DNA of 44,819 bases from Arthrobacter liuii (GTDB lineage: Bacteria; Actinomycetota; Actinomycetes; Actinomycetales; Micrococcaceae). This document shows, piece by piece, positions 22,430 to 29,880 of the stretch. Within the stretch, counting starts at the first letter, position 1. Each line of letters opens with the position of its first letter. Position numbers and translations under genes: made by a program. Location: contig NZ_BMFW01000029.1 of NCBI RefSeq assembly GCF_014639275.1, forward strand, positions 1-44,819. The letters are read 5' to 3'. Below the pieces are notes generated by a model. It was not told the origin of the DNA. It worked only from the letters and a program-made list of their open reading frames with translations, and searched no databases.

Positions 22430-23841
22430 CCGCAGAACCCCAAAGCGAACCGGAGCCGCCGCTGGCCAGTAAAGTAGAGGCGCACGCGGGCAAAACCGAA
22501 CAGGGGCACGCTGCCCACCATGCGGCCCATACCTGGGAAGAGGCCCGGCAAGCGGCGTTCGATGCCGCAACCCCGATTCCGCCCGGGCCGGTGGCGCTCC
22601 GGATAGCCCTAGGCCGCAAACTTGACCGTGACATCGTGGCCCTTCAGGACATGCCCCACTATGCGTCCTCAGCCATGGACGGCTGGGCAGTCAACGGAAG
22701 CGGCCCCTGGATCCCTGTGGAGACGGGCACCCGGTTGGCACCGCACCAAGCCAGCCCCATCGCTACGGGCGGCCTGATCCCCGCCGGTGGAAAGGCGGTT
22801 CTTCGCACCGAGAGTGCTGTCCTGGGCCAGGACGACGAGGGGCTCCCGGTCCTGATGACCGGTGGCAAGGCGCGCCCCGGTGAGCCCCGCGCGGGGGAGC
22901 ACATCAGGAAGGCCGGCGAGGAAGCCCCGGAAGGGGAGGTCCTGGTCAAGGCAGGCGTGGAGCTGAATCCGGCACACCTGGCCCTTGCAGCGCTGGCCGG
23001 ATACGACGAAGTGCAGGTCCAGGGAAAGCCTGTGGTGCGCCTTCTGCTGACCGGATCAGAGGTGGTGGAACGGGGCACGCCGGCACCCGGCCAGGTGCGC
23101 GACACGTTCGGTCCGCAGCTGCCGGAAGTCATCGCCATGCTGGGCGGCATCCCCGGCGGCCAGCAACGGATCGGCGACTCCTACACCGAATGGCTGGCGG
23201 CGCTTGAAGACGTCCTGCCTGAAGTACCGGACGCTCCGGAGCTGCCGGCCGACGTCGTCATCACCACCGGGGGCACCGGACGCTCAGGAACAGACCACCT
23301 CCGGCGGGCGGTGGCTGAACTCGGTGGCCGGCTCCTCATCGACGGCGTGGCCATGCGGCCGGGCCACCCCGCCGTTCTCGCCGAACTGCCCGATGGCCGC
23401 TTTGTCCTGGGACTTCCCGGCAACCCGCTGGCGGCCATGATGGCACTTTCCACCGTGGGCGCCCCGCTGCTGGCTGCATTGGGGCACCGCCCCATGCCGG
23501 GGGTGCAGGAGGTGCCGTGCGGGACCATGATTGAGCCGGACCCCGGACGTACCCGGCTGATGCCGTTCCGGCTGCTGTACGGCATGGCCTCCCCGGCGCA
23601 GCACACGGGCCCGGGCATGATGCGCGGGCTTGCCGCTGCTGACGGGGTGCTGGTGGTGCCGCCCCATGGAGTGCAGTTGGGCGAGCCGGTGCCTGCTTTC
23701 TCCCTGCCATGGGGGCAGCCCATACCGCGCGCCCAGGACGGGCCGGCCAAAGCCAAACCGCGGAGCAATGCGCGGACCAGCCAGCCCAAGGGCAAGCCGG
23801 CGTCCAACGGACCCGTGGACTGGAGCGCACTCCTGGGCTGA
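22426..23841 (+). CDS. moeA: molybdopterin molybdotransferase
   Basis: A 471-residue MoeA, which inserts molybdate into adenylated molybdopterin. Conserved features: LGRKLDRDIVALQDMPHYASSAMDGWAV (about 65-90, MoeA signature), IATGGLIPAGGKAVLRTE, RPGEH-RKAGE, DVVITTGGTGRSGTDHL (the MoCF/gephyrin-E nucleotide loop), and VLGLPGNPLAAMM. It is about 60 residues longer than the E. coli protein, owing to a His/Glu-rich N-terminus and a basic C-terminal tail (KAKPRSNARTSQPKGKP). The ATG overlaps the previous stop. It acts in the cytoplasm with MobA. Confidence 0.95.
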   Translation: MTAEPQSEPEPPLASKVEAHAGKTEQGHAAHHAAHTWEEARQAAFDAATPIPPGPVALRIALGRKLDRDIVALQDMPHYASSAMDGWAVNGSGPWIPVETGTRLAPHQASPIATGGLIPAGGKAVLRTESAVLGQDDEGLPVLMTGGKARPGEPRAGEHIRKAGEEAPEGEVLVKAGVELNPAHLALAALAGYDEVQVQGKPVVRLLLTGSEVVERGTPAPGQVRDTFGPQLPEVIAMLGGIPGGQQRIGDSYTEWLAALEDVLPEVPDAPELPADVVITTGGTGRSGTDHLRRAVAELGGRLLIDGVAMRPGHPAVLAELPDGRFVLGLPGNPLAAMMALSTVGAPLLAALGHRPMPGVQEVPCGTMIEPDPGRTRLMPFRLLYGMASPAQHTGPGMMRGLAAADGVLVVPPHGVQLGEPVPAFSLPWGQPIPRAQDGPAKAKPRSNARTSQPKGKPASNGPVDWSALLG

Positions 23842-23904
23842 GCTTTGGGCGGGTGGCATCCGCCATTGGTGCCATGATGGAGTAATGAACAGGCAGGGTG
23901 GAAC

Positions 23905-24783
23905 ATGGGACGGGTAACCCAGCGACGCAAGGTGCACAAGTATGTCCTGGACGGTTCGCCGGGCGCCCTGGAGTACCCGGTCCGCCACCGCGAAGACGTC
24001 CTGGCCGTAGAGGAACCCCTGGAAATCCGGCTGGGCGGGCTCTCCTACTCGGTCACCATGCGGACCCCCGGGGACGACTTCGACCTGGTGGCCGGATTCC
24101 TGGTGTCCGAGGGGGTCATCTGGGCTGCGGAACAGCTGGTGTCGCTGCGGTTCTGCGCCGGCGAGGACGAGAACGGGGTCCAAACCTTCAACGTGGTGGA
24201 GGCCCAGTTGCGGCCCGATGTTGTACTCCCCGACACGGGGCGCAGGGTCTACACATCCAGCTCCTGCGGCATCTGTGGAACGGACTCGATCGAAGCGGTC
24301 CAGAAGTCATCCCACCACAGCCCGCAGGCGGACCCGCTGACAGTGGATGCAAGAGTCCTGGCATCACTGCCCGGGCTGCTGCGGAAGTCCCAGCGCGTTT
24401 TTGACGACACAGGCGGCGTGCACGCGGCTGGCCTGTTCAAGATTGAGGACGACGGCGAGCCCCGGCTCCTGTGCCTGCGCGAGGACGTCGGGCGGCACAA
24501 CGCCGTGGACAAAGTGGTGGGCTGGGCACTGCGCGAAGGCCTCCTGCCGCTGGCCGGGACGGTCCTCCAGGTGTCCGGCAGGGCGTCCTTCGAACTAGTG
24601 CAGAAAGCCTCCCTTGCGGGAATTCCCGTCCTGGCCGCCGTCAGTGCCCCTTCCAGCCTCGCCGTGGAACTGGCCGAAGCCAACGGCCTCACCGTGGCGG
24701 GCTTCAGCCGGGGAACCAGCTTCAATATCTACGCCGGGGACTCGCGGGTCCTGCGGCCGGAACCAGCCGTGCCCCGCGCGTAG
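23905..24783 (+). CDS. fdhD: formate dehydrogenase accessory sulfurtransferase
   Basis: A 292-residue FdhD. It passes sulfur from a cysteine desulfurase to the molybdenum cofactor of formate dehydrogenase. The redox/sulfur-carrier pair is CGIC (Cys121, Cys124) in SSSCGICGTDS. MRTPGDDFDLVAGFLVSEGVI, THAAGLF-like GGVHAAGLFKI, LCLREDVGRHNAVDKVVG, QVSGRASFELVQKA and GFSRGTSFNIY are all family hallmarks. AGGGTGG precedes the ATG. It follows moeA after 63 bases, which places formate dehydrogenase maturation next to Moco synthesis. No fdh structural gene is in the window. Confidence 0.96.
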   Translation: MGRVTQRRKVHKYVLDGSPGALEYPVRHREDVLAVEEPLEIRLGGLSYSVTMRTPGDDFDLVAGFLVSEGVIWAAEQLVSLRFCAGEDENGVQTFNVVEAQLRPDVVLPDTGRRVYTSSSCGICGTDSIEAVQKSSHHSPQADPLTVDARVLASLPGLLRKSQRVFDDTGGVHAAGLFKIEDDGEPRLLCLREDVGRHNAVDKVVGWALREGLLPLAGTVLQVSGRASFELVQKASLAGIPVLAAVSAPSSLAVELAEANGLTVAGFSRGTSFNIYAGDSRVLRPEPAVPRA

Positions 24784-24822
24784 GGCCGCCAATGCGGGAC
24801 GGACATTCCTTGGCAGAGGGGC

Positions 24823-24868
24823 TTGGTTGCAGGGTTGCCAGCCGGTAGATTTGTCCATCGAATGGACA
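24823..24868 (+). promoter_or_regulatory. promoter and operator of the alpha-mannosidase gene
   Basis: A -35-like TTGGTT (24823-24828), a 16-base spacer and -10-like TAGATT (24845-24850) are followed at once by a perfect inverted repeat, TGTCCAT-CGA-ATGGACA (24852-24868). A 17-base palindrome over the transcription start is the expected position for a sugar-responsive repressor (ROK, LacI or GntR type); no such gene is next to it. Confidence 0.6.
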
Positions 24869-24903
24869 CGATGATCCAGTCTCAAGCCTAAAGAGGACCT
24901 ATA

Positions 24904-27900
24904 TTGCATGACGACCGCAGGATCACGGAAGTCCGCCTGGCGAGATTTGTGCGCGAGCGCATTGCCCCTGCCGTTTACAGCAGGACGGTCCCGCTTGCCC
25001 TGAGCAGCTGGGAAGTCCCTGATGAACCGGTCCCCGCGCTCGAAGCGATGCGACAGGAGTTCCAGCCGCAGGAGCACGGCGCCGCTTGGGGACGGCCATG
25101 GGGCACCACCTGGCTGCGGCTGCAAGGGGAGGTACCCGAATCCTGGGGCGGCGGCCCGGACACCACGGTGGAGATAGTGGTGGACCTGGGGTTCACCACC
25201 GAAGCGCCCGGATTCCAGTGCGAGGGGACCGCATGGCGGCCGGACGGCAGCATCATCAAGGCCATCTCACCCCGTAACCAGTACATCCCGCTGAAGCTGC
25301 TGGGCAGCGGCATGGCGGTGGACTTCTACGTGGAAGCGGCCGCGAACCCGGACATGGCGCAGGGCTGGACCTTTGCCGCCACCCCCCTGGGGGACAAGGC
25401 GACTGCCGGGGGAGCCCCGCAGTACCGGCTGGGCAATATCGCCATCGCTGAATTCAACCAGTGCGTTTGGGAACTCCAGCAGGATGTCTGGACCTTGGGC
25501 GGCCTCATGGAACAACTCCCGCTGGAGCTTCCCCGCCGCCACGAGATCCTCCGGGCCCTGGAAAACATGATGGACGTGATGGACCCCGACGACGTCCCCG
25601 GGACCGCTGCGGCGGGACGGCAGGCGCTCGCCGAAGTCCTCGCCAGGCCCGCATATGCATCGGCGCACCAACTGGTTGCCACGGGCCATGCGCACATCGA
25701 TTCCGCCTGGCTGTGGCCGGTGCGGGAAACCATCCGCAAGTGCGCCAGGACATTCTCCAACGTGGTGGCCCTCATGGACGAAGACCCGGACTTTGTCTTC
25801 TCCTGTTCCTCGGCCCAGCAGCTTGCCTGGATCAAGGAGCTGTACCCGGAACTGTTCAGCCGGATCCGGGAAAAGGTGCGGGCGGGCCAGTTCGTTCCGG
25901 TCGGCGGCATGTGGGTGGAATCGGATAACAACATGCCCGGCGGCGAAGCCATGGCCCGGCAGTTCGTGGAGGGCAAGGCCTTTTTCCTGGCCGAGTTCGG
26001 CGTCGAGTGCCTGGAAGCGTGGCTCCCGGACTCGTTCGGGTACAGCGCCGCCCTGCCCCAGATCGTGAAAGCCGCCGGCAGCCGCTGGTTCCTCACGCAA
26101 AAGATCTCCTGGAACCAGACGAACAGGATGCCGCACCACACCTTCAACTGGGAGGGAATCGACGGCACCCGGCTGTTCACGCACTTCCCCCCGGTGGACA
26201 CCTACAATTCCGACCTCAGTGGCCGGGACCTGGCGCACGCCGAGCGCAACTACCGGGACCACGGCCGGGGCTCGGTATCGCTGGTGCCATTCGGTTATGG
26301 CGACGGCGGCGGCGGCCCCACCCGCGAAATGCTCGCCGCTGCTGCCCGCACCGCAGACCTGGAAGGATCACCCAAAGTCAGGATCGGGTCCGCGGAAAGC
26401 TTCTTCCGGCAGGCCGAGGAAGACTACACGGCCCTGCCGGTCTGGGTGGGCGAGATGTACCTCGAGCTGCACCGCGGCACGTACACCAGCCAGGCCCGCA
26501 CCAAGAAGGGCAACCGGCGCAGCGAGCACCTGCTGCGTGAAGCTGAGCTGTGGTGCGCCACGGCGGCTGTCCGCACCGGCGGTGCCTATGAGTACCCCGG
26601 CGCCGAGCTCAAACGCCTGTGGCGTCTGGTGCTGCTGCAGCAGTTCCATGACATTCTTCCCGGCAGCTCAATCGCCTGGGTGCACCAGGATGCCGAGCGC
26701 AACTACCAGGCCATCGAAACCGCCCTCGAGTCACTGGTGGGCCAGGCTGCCGCAGCCATGTTGGGCCCGGGTGACAAACAATTCCTGCTCAACGCCGCGC
26801 CGCATCCCAGGGACGGGGTTTCCGCGCTGGCGGCAGGGGAACCGGTGCTGAGCCAGGAGCCGGCGCAGGCCACACCCCACGACGGTGGCTACATCCTGGA
26901 CAACGGGATCATCAGGGCAGTGGTGGACGCCGACGGACTCCTTGCCTCCCTGCGCGACCATGCCAGCGGCCGTGAAGCGATCGCCCCCGGCCAGCGCGGC
27001 AACCTGCTGGAACTGCACCGGGATACTCCCAACGAGTGGGACGCCTGGGACATCGACGAGTTCTACCGCCGCAACGTCACGCGGCTGGTCCACGCGGAGT
27101 CGGTCCGTCTGGGCAGCGAAGGCGGCAGTGCCGTCGTCGTGGTGGAACGGTTGGCGGGCGGCTCGCCGCTGACCCAGCGCATAACGCTCGCCCCCGGAAG
27201 CCTGTCCCTGGAAATCACCACCTCCGTGGACTGGCAGGAGCGCGAGAAGCTGCTGAAGCTCGGCTTCGCCCTCGATGTGCGGGCTGACCGGTCCGCTGCC
27301 GAAACGCAGTTCGGCCACGTCTTCCGGCCCACCCACACCAACACGTCCTGGGAGGCCGCGAAGTTCGAAATCTGCGCCCACCGATGGATCCACGTGGGTG
27401 AACCCGGCTACGGCGTGGCGGTCACCAACTCATCCACCTACGGCCACGACGTGGGCAGGAGCGTCAGGGAATCCGACGGCGGAACCACCACGACGGTGCG
27501 CCTCTCCCTGCTGCGGGCACCAAAGTTCCCCGATCCCGACGCCGACCGCGGACGCCACGAACTGACCGTGGCCATCCGTCCGGGTGCCGGCATTGCCGAT
27601 GCCGTCCAGGAGGGCTACCGGACCAACCTTGCACCCCGGCTGGTCCGCGGCGCCGCTGCAGTGGACCCGCTCTTCTCCGTCAGCAACCCCGCCTTGGTCA
27701 TCGAAGCGGTCAAGCTGGCCGAGGACGGTTCCGGCGACGTGGTGGTCCGGCTCTACGAGTCGCTGGGAAAACGTTCCACGGGAAGCATCACGGCGAACTT
27801 CCCGGTGCGGGTCGTTGCGCCTACGGATCTCCTGGAGCGCGCCGCCGAAGATCCTGGCGTTGTGCCGGCGGGCAGCGGTGTCGAGCTCACGCTTCGGCCA

Positions 27901-27936
27901 TTCCAGCTGGTGACACTGCGCTTCGCCCGGAAGTAG
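24904..27936 (+). CDS. alpha-mannosidase, glycoside hydrolase family 38
   Basis: A 1010-residue cytosolic enzyme (no signal peptide) of the GH38 family. The metal site is in TGHAHIDSAWLWPVRET (His264, Asp266). The nucleophile is Asp376 in LPDSFGYSAALPQI, preceded by FVPVGGMWVESDNNMPGGEA (about 335-355). WFLTQKISWNQTNRMPHHTFNWEGIDGTRLFTHFPP is the family's substrate-pocket region. The helical mid-domain (REAELWCATAA ... LLQQFHDILPGSSIAWV, about 540-600) and beta-rich C-terminal half follow. It should release terminal alpha-mannose from oligosaccharides taken up by the cell. The start is TTG 24904 with AGAGGAC upstream. It is monocistronic, with its own operator. Confidence 0.96.
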   Translation: MHDDRRITEVRLARFVRERIAPAVYSRTVPLALSSWEVPDEPVPALEAMRQEFQPQEHGAAWGRPWGTTWLRLQGEVPESWGGGPDTTVEIVVDLGFTTEAPGFQCEGTAWRPDGSIIKAISPRNQYIPLKLLGSGMAVDFYVEAAANPDMAQGWTFAATPLGDKATAGGAPQYRLGNIAIAEFNQCVWELQQDVWTLGGLMEQLPLELPRRHEILRALENMMDVMDPDDVPGTAAAGRQALAEVLARPAYASAHQLVATGHAHIDSAWLWPVRETIRKCARTFSNVVALMDEDPDFVFSCSSAQQLAWIKELYPELFSRIREKVRAGQFVPVGGMWVESDNNMPGGEAMARQFVEGKAFFLAEFGVECLEAWLPDSFGYSAALPQIVKAAGSRWFLTQKISWNQTNRMPHHTFNWEGIDGTRLFTHFPPVDTYNSDLSGRDLAHAERNYRDHGRGSVSLVPFGYGDGGGGPTREMLAAAARTADLEGSPKVRIGSAESFFRQAEEDYTALPVWVGEMYLELHRGTYTSQARTKKGNRRSEHLLREAELWCATAAVRTGGAYEYPGAELKRLWRLVLLQQFHDILPGSSIAWVHQDAERNYQAIETALESLVGQAAAAMLGPGDKQFLLNAAPHPRDGVSALAAGEPVLSQEPAQATPHDGGYILDNGIIRAVVDADGLLASLRDHASGREAIAPGQRGNLLELHRDTPNEWDAWDIDEFYRRNVTRLVHAESVRLGSEGGSAVVVVERLAGGSPLTQRITLAPGSLSLEITTSVDWQEREKLLKLGFALDVRADRSAAETQFGHVFRPTHTNTSWEAAKFEICAHRWIHVGEPGYGVAVTNSSTYGHDVGRSVRESDGGTTTTVRLSLLRAPKFPDPDADRGRHELTVAIRPGAGIADAVQEGYRTNLAPRLVRGAAAVDPLFSVSNPALVIEAVKLAEDGSGDVVVRLYESLGKRSTGSITANFPVRVVAPTDLLERAAEDPGVVPAGSGVELTLRPFQLVTLRFARK

Positions 27937-28163
27937 CCGGGCTCAGGCATTGATGGGGGTCCGGTGGCGGGGACGGCCCTTAAACAGGCTGAGTGGGGGC
28001 GGTCCCCAACGGTCCGCCACCACTCATCCCCCCAATGTGCGCAAAGGCCCCCGGGGCTCCCGGCGCTTCAGAATTTATCCCCGTTCGAAAGCGCTTGGCG
28101 GCCCCACCTTCACACATTCATGATTGTTTCATATTCTAATGATTTTGTGAAAGTCGGCGGACG
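27937..28163. other. intergenic, with a large imperfect hairpin; no gene
   Basis: GGTGGCGG (27963-27970) and CCGCCACC (28014-28021), with GGGGAC (27969-27974) and GTCCCC (28002-28007) inside, could fold into a bulged stem that ends the mannosidase transcript. The 3' part (about 28110-28160) is unusually AT-rich. An open frame across this stretch has no protein-like character. Confidence 0.4.
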
Positions 28164-28901
28164 TTACGTTTCGGTAGATGTCCTGCGGCTTGCTCCGGTC
28201 CGCCCACGGATCAGCTTGGCGACCCAGATCAGGGCCAGCCCAATGACGAAGCACAACACTGCTGTGTAGTTGATGATGAACTCAATTTGTCCCATGGAAG
28301 GCGGGATCAGCGGAAACAGCAGCGTGAGCGCAACTGCCACTCCGCCGACGGCCAGTAACCCGGCCGCGATGCGGATCAGGATGGGGAGCCGGTCCTGCAC
28401 CGCGCGCACCATGGCCGGTATCAGGGCCAGTGCAACGTACGCGGGGTAGGCCCGGCCTGCCGCACCGTAGTACTCAACGAGCGCGAAGTGGCGCGCGTCT
28501 TTCGCGGAGATGGCAGTCAGCCCGGCCGAGGAACCGGCAGTGTCCATGGAGAAAAACAGGGCAACCATGACCACCGAGACAGCGAGCAGGACCAGCAGCC
28601 CGGTCCTTCCAGTAATCAGCCGGTAGACGCTGTCCGCGCCGAACCCCTTGGAAATGCGGAGGCCCATGAAGAAGATGGCGCCGAAGATAACGAACCGCAG
28701 CAACAGGTTGGCCAGGTTGGTCCCGCCCAGTGCCTGGTCGATAATGAGGTAGGGGCCCTGGATGCTCAGCAGGATTGCCACGGTCATCGAGGCGAAGATG
28801 CCGAACAGGGAGCGGTTTTCGCGTCGGAGTGTGCTGGGAATGCGGGCCACCGCCATGAGTGCGCAAATCGCCAGCGTGGTCCATTGAAGGGTCTCGATCA
28901 T
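28164..28901 (-). CDS. integral membrane protein coupled to an XRE regulator
   Basis: 245 residues with about seven hydrophobic segments (roughly 4-20, 34-52, 63-84, 99-121, 150-170, 181-203, 213-235) and short loops. There is no transporter motif I can name. A central loop (SMDTAGSSAGLTAISAKDARHFALVEYYGAAGRAYPAY) is the longest soluble part. The start is ATG 28901, which overlaps the stop of the regulator gene (ATGA), so synthesis of the two is coupled. The arrangement recalls the HTH plus MAB_1171c-family membrane protein pairs of mycobacteria and streptomycetes, but that match is only by layout. Function unknown. Confidence 0.8.
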   Translation of the reverse strand: MIETLQWTTLAICALMAVARIPSTLRRENRSLFGIFASMTVAILLSIQGPYLIIDQALGGTNLANLLLRFVIFGAIFFMGLRISKGFGADSVYRLITGRTGLLVLLAVSVVMVALFFSMDTAGSSAGLTAISAKDARHFALVEYYGAAGRAYPAYVALALIPAMVRAVQDRLPILIRIAAGLLAVGGVAVALTLLFPLIPPSMGQIEFIINYTAVLCFVIGLALIWVAKLIRGRTGASRRTSTET

Positions 28902-29629
28902 CCCAGGTTCTCCCAAATCCTTTCTGTCTGCGCCTGGTCCTGCTCTTGGCGGCGCAACACCTTGCCCAGTGCCTGAAGCCTGTCTCCCGCAAGCGCTGTG
29001 AGTTCTCCGTCGGAGAGGCTGTCCAGCGCCGCCTGCCGGGCTCCGGGGGGCCAGCCGGCTTCCTCCTCCGTGATGACCCCGGTGGCCACCAGTCCGCCGG
29101 CCGGTCCCACCCCCGCTGCCAGTGCCGTGGCCATGGCAAGCTCGGGGGACAGCCGGTTGGCGGTCAATTGGGCGGAATAGTTTTGCGGGGCCACCCCCGT
29201 GGAGGCCGAAACACGGTGCCGGACCTCGCCGTCGTCTATCGCATCGACCCAGTTCTTCACGGAGGTGGCGTGCGGGGCGGGGCTGAGGGCAGGGGCAACT
29301 GCGCCCCGGAGGGCGTCCATGGCCGGGCGGGCCAGAAGCGCGTGGAGGAGGTCGGCGCTGGAAACCTGGCTTACCAACTCATTCCTTGTAGGTGGGCGGG
29401 GCGGGCCTGCCAGGGCGCGGTAGGCGTCGAATCCGGCGAGCGCTGCGACCGGGTTGATCTTGTAGGCGCGGCTGATGCTGACCACGGTGCTCACGGAGAC
29501 CTTGCCCCGGACCAGCTGCTGGGCGAGCGTGGTGCGCTTGATCCCTGAGACCCGGCAGACGTCGGCAGTGCTTGCATCGGGCGCGATGCCTTGCAGCCAG
29601 CGCTGGAACGCCTTGGCGGGAAGCGTCAT
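28898..29629 (-). CDS. HTH (XRE-like) DNA-binding protein
   Basis: 243 residues. The N-terminus (about 5-65: FQRWLQGIAPDASTADVCRVSGIKRTTLAQQLVRGKVSVSTVVSISRAYKINPVAALAGF) is a helix-turn-helix of the XRE type. Residues 80-243 are helical and unrecognised; they include VKNWVDAIDDGEVRHRVSASTGVAPQNYSAQLTANRLSPELAMATALAAGV. It is followed by an overlapping gene for a seven-helix membrane protein, so the regulator may be held at, or receive a signal from, the membrane. The promoter is probably in the 29630-29700 gap, back to back with the ABC-F promoter. Confidence 0.82.
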   Translation of the reverse strand: MTLPAKAFQRWLQGIAPDASTADVCRVSGIKRTTLAQQLVRGKVSVSTVVSISRAYKINPVAALAGFDAYRALAGPPRPPTRNELVSQVSSADLLHALLARPAMDALRGAVAPALSPAPHATSVKNWVDAIDDGEVRHRVSASTGVAPQNYSAQLTANRLSPELAMATALAAGVGPAGGLVATGVITEEEAGWPPGARQAALDSLSDGELTALAGDRLQALGKVLRRQEQDQAQTERIWENLG

Positions 29630-29702
29630 GGAGGACTCTCTGCAGAACGGGTGGTGTGGATGATTTTACCGTGCTGCCCAAGGGCCCGTGGTGCCGCGGA
29701 TT

Positions 29703-29730
29703 TTGTCCATGGGCCGCATTCGACTATAGT
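29703..29730 (+). promoter_or_regulatory. promoter of the ABC-F gene
   Basis: TTGTCC (29703-29708), a 16-base spacer and TATAGT (29725-29730), close to consensus. The bases just before the -35 are AT-rich (GGATTTTG), as at WhiB7/WblC-dependent promoters, but the match is weak. Confidence 0.65.
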
Positions 29731-29741
29731 TGATGGTCGAG

Positions 29742-29788
29742 CCCGCTGGTCCGTACACCCCCCAAGTCCGGACCAGCGGGTTCTTCTA
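29742..29788 (+). terminator. terminator-like hairpin (attenuator) in the ABC-F leader
   Basis: CCCGCTGGTCCG (29742-29753) and CGGACCAGCGGG (29769-29780) form a perfect 12-bp stem followed by TTCTTCTATG. It begins about 5 bases after the predicted transcription start and 100 bases before the ABC-F start codon. Because it lies inside that gene's own leader, it is better explained as a conditional terminator than as the end of another gene. Confidence 0.7.
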
Positions 29789-29880
29789 TGTCCTGCAGCC
29801 CCAGCGGCGCCGCGGCCCCGGTTTCCGCCGCCTCTGCCGGCCGTCAACGGCTGTCCGGGCAGCGGCGAAAGGACGAATAG

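Noticed and set aside
28089..28096. AAGCGCTT, a LacI-like operator core
   Set aside because: It lies between the 3' ends of two genes, not at a promoter, so no regulatory role is credible.
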